NCBI RefSeq assembly: GCF_019112545.1
Contig: NW_025064960.1
Span: 48,677-77,946 of the forward strand
Source of the DNA: Guyanagaster necrorhizus
Taxonomy: Eukaryota; Basidiomycota; Agaricomycetes; Agaricales; Physalacriaceae
Length of the DNA stretch: 29,270 bases
Direction of reading: 5' to 3'
The translations under genes and the position numbers were made by a program. The notes beneath the pieces are model-generated. The model ran no database searches. It saw nothing but the letters and a program-made list of their open reading frames with translations, and was not told the origin of the DNA. Positions 20,633-29,270 of this stretch are shown here, one piece after another (position 1 is the first letter of the stretch; each line of letters starts with the position of its first letter).

Positions 20633-20650
20633 ACAGCCCTCACAGTTGTA
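20633..20650 (+). promoter_or_regulatory. Conserved 18-bp leader element, H4 copy
   Basis: Exact match to the H2 leader element at 12531-12548, in the same position between TATA box and ATG. Confidence 0.5.
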
Positions 20651-20671
20651 CAGCTTAACCTCAGTTTCATA

Positions 20672-21173
20672 ATGTTTGCTCGTCTCTCCGCTTTTACTCT
20701 CCTGGCTTTGCCTCTCCTTGCGACCGCCACCGTCCTTCCCCGGCAAGACACTTGCGCTTCCGGTACCGCGCAGTGCTGCAATTCTGTCCAGAGTGTGAGT
20801 TGGCCTGCGCTCCTCATCTATACGATCATGCTTGAGAGCTGAACGAACGATTGTTATAGTCCTCCTCCAGCATTGTTCAGACCCTTTTGGGCCTCCTCGG
20901 GATCGCCGTCGGCAGTGTCACCGGTAATGTGTAGGTTTTCACGTACTAAATCGTGTCTTTTGTTTTGCTGAGTACGTTCATCGCAGCGGTCTTACCTGCG
21001 ACCCCATCACTGTCATTGGCGTTGGTGGCACCGACTGCTCCAACCAACCTGTCTGCTGTACAGACAACAGCTACGTGAGTAATTCGACCTCGGAAATGAT
21101 TGTATGCATACTTATCCACGAACAGAATGGCATTGTTGCTCTGGGCTGCACCCCCATCAATGTTGGCCTCTAA
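20672..21173 (+). CDS. Class I hydrophobin H4, 4 exons, identical to H3
   Basis: A class I hydrophobin of 109 aa with exons 20672-20794, 20860-20930, 20987-21074 and 21126-21173. It has an N-terminal signal peptide ([20 protein letters not shown]), a probable Kex2-like dibasic-free PRQ junction, and all eight cysteines in C-CC-C-C-CC-C order. Between the third and fourth cysteines lies the usual hydrophobic stretch ([16 protein letters not shown]). Exons 2-4 match those of H2 in length (71, 88 and 48 nt), and the second exon of both ends in AATGT before GTAGGT. H4 and H3 double the dose of the same protein. Nothing in the sequence suggests that either copy is silent. Confidence 0.93.
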
Positions 21174-21633
21174 GGGAATCTTCTACAAGTGCTCAGGAAT
21201 GATTTGAACGTATCGGCGATATTGTATTCATTTGTTGGACAAGTAGACAGATCGAGAAATCAATATGGCTGGATAAGGAACATATATGTTATTAAGAACT
21301 CGAACATTCGACGCGAGGTCTTGAACGAAGCGTCCTGAGAAAATAAAAAATGTTGGTAATCCTGGTACCAATGTTCCATGTCCATATGTTTTCCAGCCAC
21401 TACCGGTGTCTGTAGATGAAACGAAGGAAAGGAAAAAGAGGCAGCGACAAGCTAGAACGCGAACCAACGACCAGTGCATGAAGAGCCTATGGAACTCTCC
21501 CGTACTTCTCAAAGAATTCAGAATCATAACGACGCCTTTGCAGGTGTAACAGTATTTCTTCACGGTGAAGTGTACGCTGACATAGTCGGCACCTGAAGGA
21601 CGGGAGTCGTTGCTCCTGGGCTCGCGGGCTCTC

Positions 21634-21960
21634 ATTTACTGCGTCAAGAATTAATCAGTTAGTTACGGACTATAAACACGCGCTCTTACGCCGCCTCTTC
21701 AACTGTTGGAGATCATTTAGGGACCAAAAGGCGGCACGGTAGCAGCAGCGACATAATGATGAACGGAGGATATTCTGTCCTGCAAGGATAAGGCGCTTCG
21801 GAAGGAGAATCTGCGGCACTATATATGATACACAGTGATTTCCATGTTGTTCCCGCGCGATACTGAGAAGTACCAGGACCAGGCAATTAAGGGTGTGAGT
21901 AAACGGACGCAATGCTGAGGGGTAGCTGCGTTGTCGTTTGGTCGTCGCCGTCGACGGTGA
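21634..21960. repeat. Diverged outer flank of the inverted duplication, right side
   Basis: Inverted counterpart of 14285-14603, with similar blocks and small gaps. One gap is about 30 bp of extra sequence directly beside the arm edge (about 21634-21663). The minus strand here keeps a coding-like sense (DGDDQTTTQL, ASVYSHP then stop) matching the left side. Confidence 0.65.
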
Positions 21961-22859
21961 AGAGGCTTGTATCATTCTCTGGTTGATCAAATATATCTGA
22001 TCTCTGCGAAGGCCATTTATTTGCTTTAGGCTGGTCACAGGAGGAGATTAAAGATCGCTGTTGTCGAAGCAATATGGTATCTCCTACGGCGGGGGTCACC
22101 CAGGCCGTCGTTTGGGCCCCACCTTGCTGAAGTCGCCTCTCGTACTGTCGATTCAGATCTATCGACGAGCAGCGCAAGCGCCATACTAGATCCGTTGCTT
22201 GGAGATGCCGCTGTGTGGTATAGGGAGAGCTGAATGATAGTCTGTTGAGTAGCACGAAAAAAACACCAGCAGGAGTTCCAGCAAGGATCCTAGTGACACC
22301 ATAGCTTTTGCAGGATGGCATATGTTGAGGGTTCTTTTATTTGAAGAACAACATTCTACGAGACTAGGCATCATTTGGTTGTACACTTGGTGCCGAGCGC
22401 TATCCGCAAGATAGAGGTGTGACTTTTAAAAAAGCATGAATGGACAGCTTTCAAATGCGTGAATAAACAAACTTTAAACATACCACATCTCATCATATCA
22501 AATGTAGCACGACATCGCTTTCACCGAAATCAGTGTAGGGTCTCACAGGCATACAATATATCGCATGCTCTGTACAAATGGCTTGTCAGAGAACGCTTAC
22601 AGAGAGTGAAGAACGCACCAGAGCCTGATGCAGACCAAGTCCAGCTTCCTTCCAATGCAACAGTGGCAGCTAGCATCCACTTCATGGCAGAATTAAGTAC
22701 AAATCAACCAGAAGGCTCGAGATGAAAAGAGGCCAAGTTGCGCCCTGGTATCTACTTGGAGAGAGCGCCGGCCTAACATCTTATTGGTCTGTATCATCAG
22801 AGATAGTCCAGTTTTTGAGTAAACGAAACGTACCTTATCGTGTTTGACACGGAAGGAAA
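21961..22859. other. Region without a recognised gene
   Basis: Minus-strand frames at 21887-22321 and 22186-22386 are open, but I cannot assign them to a family. A plus-strand frame at 22459-22725 has a coding-like composition (PEPDADQVQLPSNATVAASI) and no recognisable domain. The region joins the outer flank of the duplication to sequence X copy 2. Confidence 0.35.
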
Positions 22860-23136
22860 CGGACTTGATTCGATAGTGGGTATCTACAAAACACAGATGG
22901 TATTTGACGTCCCCAGAACCCCGCTGTCGAACAGTTCTAAGCGTTGGCAAGGAGCTCGAAAGGGCATCACTCACCGTGGAATATCTTTCCACTCGATTTC
23001 CGTCGTACATTGGTTACGTATTCTAGCTCCACCTAACATTGCGCCTCCCCAGAAATTTGAGCAGCTGAGGCTCTTCTGTGTTTGTTGGCCGAAAAGCTGC
23101 GATGGCAGAGACGGCCTACAAAAGATAAGAGCTGAT
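22860..23136 (-). repeat. Exon-like sequence X, copy 2
   Basis: Minus-strand homologue of 17850-18141. It shares the splice-site-like GTGAGT and GTTCGACAG and the peptide-level similarity HLCFVDTHYRIK. It is not at the mirror position expected from the hydrophobin palindrome, so X was copied in a separate event or belongs to a wider gene or transposon family. Confidence 0.55.
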
Positions 23137-25188
23137 TATCTTAGTAGAGTAGGCAAGTCCGGATATTATTGAGGAGGGGAACAGGTCGTCGAAGCAAGTG
23201 ATAGAGACGCTTTGTTGTTTGTTGTTGATCTTCGTACCCGACGCGTTGCCGCTTGGCTTCATGATCGCGACGGATGTTGTGCCGGTACCACCTCCATCAT
23301 CACCGTCACCATATTTCTTTCTTATTAGAATCCGTGTTCAGCCATAAATGCTTCTTCTGTTACTACGATTCTCACCGGAACCACCCCTCGCAGCTCCGTA
23401 GCAAGGACCAAACATCAAACATCCGATGAGGATCCCGACGAATTTGACGATGCTGAACATTTAAACTACGGAAGCCGTCCATTCAAGAGATCCCGGTTAA
23501 CGCCTAGCAACTCATCGACAGTTCGTTCAATGCATTCGCAATTTCCTGCGACAATGACCCTTTCCTCAAGCAGTCACGTATCAACGCGTAGACACGTTGC
23601 ATCAAACTAACTTCAGATTCTTCGAGCAAATGAACATAAGACCCACGATTGGAGGGGGATGTTTGGGGCCAGGTTGGTGCCACACCGTAACACTAATATC
23701 TGCTAATTCCATGGCTTGTACTAGGTTGAGAAATTTATTCAGGATCTCCATCTGCGACGCTATCTTAACCATGCGACTTTTCTTCTTCATCGTCAAAGCT
23801 GCAACACTTTCCTTTACCTCACCAAATGCAACTCCAGAACCGGAAAACGCCGTCTTGACTCTTCTGACCTTGTCGAGTGTTGTTAAGAAATCGGTCCTAC
23901 CAAGGTCACCCTCCTCGCAGTCGCTCCTGTTGATACCTCCCGTATGGTCGGATACAACGGCTCCCTATCCACTATCGAAATCGCCAACCAGGTCTCGCAA
24001 TGGTATGTCTCGTTCATCATAAAAGACCCAATAGGATGGCTAACTGGACAAGTAGCAAGGACCTGGGCGTGAAAGCAAATGTATCATGTGCTGCAGCCGT
24101 GGTTGATCTTTGCTATCAGCACAGACATCGGAGACTGACGCACGTATAAAAGTCTAGTTTTCGGGCGTCAGTCTGCGGTTAAACTGGTGCCATAGATTAT
24201 GAACCCAAACGAAGAGCTAAAAATGACTCCTTGGACACATCCAGAAATGAAACGCTTCCGGTCGACGACACTCATGGTGCTTACTGGACGACCTTTGTTG
24301 CCTTCATACGCACCTATTTGCTCCTCCATCCTTCCTGTATTGAACAAAACGAGCGCCAACGTTCACTTTTTTTCTTTACCTTGGTGGGCTCCGGTGGTCC
24401 TCCAGAGATTCGTAATCCGACGGTATCTAGGTCGCTGACAACGGGAAACCAGTCATGGAAACCTGGATTCTGCCGCCCTACATTTACCTCCTGGCATGCC
24501 CGTAACTCTCCTCAACCATACCATTCTCACATCGCCATGGAGCAGCCGTGATGCCAGATCTTGCTGTGGGTTGGTGCAAGGAAGGGTGTTGGAAGGCACG
24601 TTTCTCGTAAAAATTCTGCCTTCAAAGCACGAGCAGCGCTTGAAGTTTCTTATTCTGTGGGGGCATCGTGGGCTCCCGGGAATGGTTCTTCTTGTCACTC
24701 CTTCGCCATTGATCGCAGGTTTCCTTTCTTGACCATCAGATACTTCTTATGAGCTAGGCGTATTGACAGTGCGCTCGCTTCGCTTTAATCGTGTGCGATG
24801 TTCTGATTTATGGCTGTAGCATGGAGAAAAACCCATGTCTTACCACGGATAGAACCATGCACAGCCTTTCGTCCCGTACAATAGGATGATTTATCGTTCA
24901 TCTTCGCGCCTAACCGATTGTACAGACCAACTGCAAAGTAAGGAATCTCCCATTCATCTGTCGTCATTATCACCGACCGGCATGCCGACGCGGAGAGATG
25001 TCTCCATATGCAACCGGTCTCAGGGCCACAACCCTCGTGGCATCAATTTAAAATCCAGAAGCACGTTCCTCGACAAGCCCAGCGGAATGAATTCAGATTC
25101 GTTGTCTGGGTTGGTGTTGTTTGATATCACCGTCGTTTACTTAAGCACCGACCTTGTTCCAGACTTTGGGCCTTAAGGATGCCATACC
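23137..25188. other. About 2 kb without a recognised gene
   Basis: Open frames on the plus strand (23597-24022, 24199-24551, 24886-25176) do not show a known domain and are not linked by convincing splice sites. The last part is the promoter region of the transporter at 25189. No repeats or RNA genes were recognised. Confidence 0.35.
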
Positions 25189-27864
25189 ATGAAGGAATCC
25201 CCAAACAAACGTGCTCTGACGGAACTCGTGGATTTGAAAAAGCGCTTAGACCAGTATTTGTATCTTCTCCCGCGTTGTATGCATGTCTAGTCTTTCAGGC
25301 TAGTATAACACATTGCTTTCCTCGACCTCTATGAGGAGTTTTGTTGAGATATGGCGCTGTGGGTTGTCTCTTTTATATATTACGAAATATAACCTATCTC
25401 GCTCTGCAGCCTATACACACGAGGAGCGACGGAACATGTACGCGATTATCGTTCAAAACTTGGCTCGCTTGTGTCTCTGAGCACTCCTTCAGAGCCTTCT
25501 ATGTTGGCGGGATCATGTTTTATAAGCTGGGGCTTGAGTTCTTCAATGGTTCAATAACGACGTTGGCTACGGATAGGTTTGCTAAGGCAAATACGTTCAC
25601 TAAGCGTGCGTTTCCTTACTACATATCTGTTTCTGTCATCTCATTTGTCGGATGGTAGTCGGCGCTGCCCAAGGCGTGAACCAAGCAGCTCAGTGTGTCG
25701 GCGCTATCCTCATCGCACCCCTCATTGTGCGGTTTCCAACGAGAACTGTTCTTGGTGTCTCAGTCCTGTTCTTCAGTCTTATGACAATGATTCTGCTAGT
25801 TGTGGATGCCGCTACCGGTGATACCCGAACTGATAGGGCTAGTATCCAACATTCTGACATTGTCTTCTAGGTGGGAAAATGCGTGAGTCCGCTAATAGTC
25901 CAACACATTACGGGAGCTGGAACCCGAATGCTGTTCGTGCATTCCTTTCCTAGTTTTGAGCTTGGTTTCGAGCACGTCTATTGCAGATATTCATAATATG
26001 GACGCTCAGCGGGGTCGCGTATGGGATGGTGGAACTGATACGTCGGGTCATGTGCGGATATTCCCCTCTGTTGGACTTTCCGTAAATCTAACGCAGTATT
26101 CTTTCTTCTAGCCCCTGCGATATCGTCGGAGGCAATGTGGGGAAGCTGCGACGGATGGATGCGACGGTAGTGAGTATTTTTCTGATCCGTCTCCCTGAGC
26201 GTATTTCTCACCTGCTTTGGTAGCATATCTTCTACGAAGTTACCGGTACCGCTGCGGCTTTTGCATCATCTTCTGCCATCAGTCGGTTTGGAAATAACTA
26301 TAGCTTCTTTTTGAGCCCTGGTATGCCGCGATGAACCCACGTTCTCGTGCCACTTACTCACTCGTCTTCTTTCGGTAGTGTTCTTCGCCTTGGCGGGTGC
26401 TGTATGGTTCTTCGTTTCCGTGCTCAACTACTCGCCCTGTGAAGAATATGGACTTGATGAAGTGGATCGGTCGAAACGAAGCAAGAACTATCTAATTCAG
26501 GTCGGTCGCGGGATCTCTGGATTTGGAGAATCCATATGGGTCGGGACTATGATGGTGCTTGGTAACAGGAGGTTTGTATGTGAGTCGCCCTGTGTATTGA
26601 TAGCCGAGCGAACCATTAACGCGTGTTTATAGGGTTGGTTCCTGGATAGTGAGCGTTCGATTTACGGGCACGACTCAAGCGACTAGCTGACTGTGCCTCT
26701 CTTATGAAGCGCACTGGCTTTATATCTTCATCGGTATATGGACCAGTCTCTCCTCTCAATGATTGATCTATCTAATAGTATTATTTGATAGGTTTCTTGA
26801 GAACACCCTTGCTCCTGCCTTTGCGAAACGTGCCCTGGGAGTCAGCGCCTGGAGTCAAATCATCGTTGGAGGCTCGAATTTTGGAGAAGTGCGTCCTGCT
26901 CATCTTCGCTTGTCTTTGTAGATTCTCATTGCTGTGCAGCTGCTCGGAGCCCTTACGGTCTTTCTGCTTTCGGATGTAGTAACCACACCAGTACGTTGCG
27001 AGGCGCTACTCCGGAGCTTCAGTCTTTGATCTCATCCCATACAGATACCATGGCTTCGTCTCGATGCTCTCATGGTAATATATACCGTTTAGCTTATCAG
27101 TACAGTTCGCTCATCTCTTGTCCAGCTCAACATCGTCTGGGTGCTACCTCATTTGACCACCATTACTGGGCACACTGTAGACTGGGCATGGCGATTAGCT
27201 GGGATATTCATTCCTATATCCATGGTGTGTATGTCTTCGCCTTCGGCCCTATACGCGTTGATCATGAATATGTAGAGCTGGGCTGCGGGTGATGTATCAT
27301 TATCTGCTTATATTCAGGCTGCGCTCTCCACGGGCGATGCATGTGAGTCTTTCTTTCTATCTGTCTTTCCATTTACTCATCCTGTATTTTTCAGCTTTGG
27401 CGGACAGGTATCCGGGTGTATCTCATCTAGGGGCCGTCATGGTAAGTCTTCTCATTGAACAAGCCCACGTTTCCACTCACAACATTTTGACAGGCATTCT
27501 TGTATTCGACATACATCATTCTTTATGCCGTTTTAAGTTCGGTCTTGGGAGATGTCATCGACAAGGACTTTTCTGAAACCGGAAATATCAAGGATTCTCT
27601 GCGGTGGGTCGCGGGGTAGGTCCTTCCTCCTCAACACTGATCCCCAGTGTTGACTCGTCTTCCATCAGGATACAGTATAGTATATGCTGTTGTATCATCA
27701 TGATAGCCACCTTCATTCCGAAGGGCGCCTTTTCTATCAATCCCAAGATGATCAACGGCGTGCGTCACGATGGCTTTGGCCATCAGGAGGATGAATCGTT
27801 GAAGGATTTCATCGAGATGCAGACGGGGAAGAATGATGGGAGTCTCAATGTCATTACAACTTAA
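25189..27864 (+). CDS. MFS-type membrane transporter, 18 exons
   Basis: A polytopic transporter of about 587 aa that looks like a fungal-specific MFS group without an assigned substrate. The start chosen is ATG at 25189; an in-frame TAA lies just upstream. The first exon ends at 25273 and the second begins at 25336 (joining LLPR to VLLRYGAVGCLFYILRN). Seventeen GT...AG introns are inferred, and the frame stays open to the TAA at 27862-27864. About 12-13 hydrophobic segments are seen, with conserved-looking blocks KLGLEFFNGSITTLATDRF, LGAAQGVNQAAQC, APLIVRFPTRTVLG, DIVGGNVGKLRRMDATV, NNYSFFLSP, NYLIQVGRGISGFGESIWVG, SAWSQIIVGGSNFGE, TGHTVDWAWRLAG, GDVIDKDFSETGN and DSLRWVAG. A hydrophilic loop (DEVDRSKRSKN) separates the halves. 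The C-terminal tail is cytosolic and charged. There is no sign of decay. The first exon is the least certain part. Confidence 0.82.
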
Positions 27865-28345
27865 TTTAATCAATAGCATCTATTTATTCCATGTTTTTGT
27901 TATTGTATTATTAGGTTAATAGGTGAATTGCAGGTTTCTTCCTACCAAAATGGGCACCAGAAATTTTATGTTGTCAAACTCAGAGATTGTGCGAGCCACT
28001 GACCTTCCACGCGTATATACAAGTTTACCCCGCGAAAGTATGTTGTTTTCGATCGTAACACCTTGATGTCATTTGCTGTTACCTCCCAGAAACAGAACCC
28101 ACTCTCCTTGTCGACCTCGCAAACCCACATCGGGTAGCTCACTACTTCTTGCTTAGGGAACAGCAATTGACGTGTTTATATACCTTTGGGACACTCAGAA
28201 AATTGTTAGCTTCGACAATCTCCCAAATATAATTCAGGTCGCATTTGGTGATGTAGCTTACTATTGAAACGACATTCATGGACAGCGGAAGTAAGCAGGC
28301 TCGACTTCAAAGACCAAAACACCACCGACTTCCAGCAAAGGGCAC
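27865..28345. other. Intergenic region with one unassigned minus-strand frame
   Basis: The minus strand at 27966-28166 is open and has a coding-like composition (SYPMWVCEVDKESGFCFWEV). It could be a last exon. Upstream sequence (about 28180-28300, KCDLNYIWEIVEANNFL) could only be joined through a 32-bp gap, too short for an intron in this genome. No call is made. Confidence 0.3.
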
Positions 28346-28568
28346 TGTAACGGACGGGCCCGTTCTACTTCCTTTTTCGTAACATAAACCCGGACTTTAT
28401 TTGAACTATGCTTATCTATGCACTCCACTCTTATCTACGTATAAATACTTGGTCGTGCCTAGAATTACGCCAGTCTTTCTTACCTTATCCCCCCGAATCG
28501 AGGTGTCTTCAACCCGGTCCTTGATTCGTCCTTGTGTGCCGCTACTGACTATCATCGCTAACGTCACA
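28346..28568 (+). repeat. 5' LTR (end tentative)
   Basis: The LTR begins TGTAACG and probably ends CGTCACA at 28562-28568, which is the inverted form of the start with one mismatch, giving about 223 bp. A TATAAA at 28440-28445 fits the U3/R promoter. The 5 bp before it (GGCAC, 28341-28345) would be the target duplication. The other LTR is outside the window, so this cannot be checked here. Confidence 0.65.
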
Positions 28569-28766
28569 TATTTTTGACCTCAGAACAAGAAACCTCGCTT
28601 AATCGACTCCTGAATCGACGGGCCTAACCCCAGGAAAGCGCTGGACTGATCACCCGGTTCTCTCTTGGCTTCGCCCCGTCACCCTACAGACTCTGCTTCG
28701 TTTACTACCTCTTTCTGCACTCGACCTTCTGCTTTCTTCTTTTCTCTCTCGAACCACTAGACATTA

Positions 28767-29270
28767 ATGTCTCGTTATCAGCTACGTAGCCGGGGTCCCT
28801 TGACGACCCCAGTGCCTCCGGCCCCTAATGTCGCTGCTCAGGTGCAGCAGACTGAACATGATGAGTCCCCTTTGACTAGCTCCAGGGATACTGACTCTTC
28901 CAGAAGAAACCTGGCTATGCTCGAGGATCGCTCCGCGAGCCTGAGTATTCGCACTGCCCTGCCACGACATCGTGCTGCCAGCGACGCCGGGGTTATGCCA
29001 ATACCCTCTCACCTTCGTGGGAGTGGTGGACGTACTTCCGCTTCATTGGAGTACGAAGATGCTGTGGAGTTCTCTCTCTATACAGCTGAACGTGATGACC
29101 AAGCTGGTCAAGCGTATGACACGAGTTATGACTCGATGCCAGGGGAATGGCCGGATGGCAATCCCGAAGATGGCCTGCCCGACGACCGATCTGAGGGTCA
29201 GAACACGGCGCATGGCCTTGAACATGAGGGTAGACGTACCTTACATGTAGATGAAACTAGTATTGCTAGT
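28767..29270 (+). CDS. Gag-like protein of the LTR retrotransposon, N-terminal part
   Basis: ATG at 28767 opens a frame with no stop for 168 codons up to the end of the window. The start MSRYQLRSRG is the LRSR-type basic N-terminus common in agaricomycete Gypsy Gag proteins. It is followed by a proline-rich and then acidic, Ser/Asp/Glu-rich low-complexity segment (TSYDSMPGEWPDGNPEDGLP). No capsid or zinc-knuckle motif is reached. The frame is undamaged, so the copy may be young. Confidence 0.75.
   Translation, partial: MSRYQLRSRGPLTTPVPPAPNVAAQVQQTEHDESPLTSSRDTDSSRRNLAMLEDRSASLSIRTALPRHRAASDAGVMPIPSHLRGSGGRTSASLEYEDAVEFSLYTAERDDQAGQAYDTSYDSMPGEWPDGNPEDGLPDDRSEGQNTAHGLEHEGRRTLHVDETSIAS

Larger units (their letters stand above)
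20139..21633 (-). repeat. Near-identical inverted repeat, right arm (1495 bp, carries H4)
   Basis: Mirror of 14604-16098, collinear with no gaps and only two mismatches found. It contains hydrophobin H4 with its full promoter and 3' flank. The inner edge is sharp: the arms share AGATGTGG at 20139-20146, and the very next base inward differs, followed by steady divergence. The outer edge at 21633 is equally abrupt. Confidence 0.95.
28346..29270 (+). mobile_element. Ty3/Gypsy-type LTR retrotransposon, 5' end only
   Basis: The element starts at TGTAACGG (28346) with a short LTR, continues through an untranslated leader of about 200 bp, and enters a long open frame at 28767 that runs off the right edge. 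The layout (short LTR starting TG, TATA box, leader, Gag-like protein) is that of fungal Ty3/Gypsy elements. Neither polymerase nor the 3' LTR is visible, so the superfamily call rests on the LTR start, the leader and the Gag N-terminus. Confidence 0.75.

Overview
The window looks like a nuclear chromosome segment of an agaricomycete (mushroom-forming) fungus. The reasons are several. Genes are broken by many introns of about 45-70 bp with GT...AG ends. There is a cluster of class I hydrophobins. One F-box/leucine-rich-repeat type gene is present, as are fungal MFS transporters with up to about 19 introns. A pogo/CENP-B-like transposase relic and the 5' end of a Ty3/Gypsy-type LTR retrotransposon lie at the edges. 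No bacterial-style operons, CRISPR arrays, rRNA genes or complete tRNA genes were seen.

Layout. 1-715 (minus): broken pogo/Tigger-type transposase running off the left edge, followed by an AT-rich stretch packed with ATGCAT palindromes (811-981). 1365-3895 (minus): an apparently intact Dal5/allantoate-permease-like MFS transporter of about 511 aa in 20 exons. 5272-5717 (minus): a divergent class I hydrophobin (here H1). 6321-7735 (minus): an F-box protein gene that appears broken. 7736-12490: gene-poor, with one exon-like fragment near 8220-8423. 12569-13072 (plus): hydrophobin H2. 14604-16098 and 20139-21633: two arms of an inverted repeat, 1495 bp each, that differ at only two positions I could find. 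Each arm carries one copy of the same hydrophobin gene (H3 minus, H4 plus), placed head-to-head about 5.1 kb apart. Sequence flanking the arms on both sides is still recognisably homologous in inverted orientation but much more diverged. So the duplication is older than the identity of the arms suggests. 25189-27864 (plus): an intact-looking second MFS transporter of about 587 aa in 18 exons. 28346-29270 (plus): a short LTR and the start of a Gag-like reading frame, cut by the right edge.

How it fits together. The core is a hydrophobin cluster: three close paralogues (H2, H3, H4) and one distant one (H1). Hydrophobins are small secreted amphipathic proteins that coat aerial hyphae and fruiting bodies. 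H2 and H3/H4 share exon sizes, a TATA box 73-79 bp before the start codon, and an 18-bp exact match in the predicted 5' leader, so they probably share regulation. The two transporters flank the cluster. Nothing in the sequence links them to it functionally. The most notable feature is the sharply bounded near-identity of the H3 and H4 arms inside an older, diverged inverted duplication. Ectopic gene conversion between palindrome arms would produce this pattern; an assembly artefact is the main alternative.
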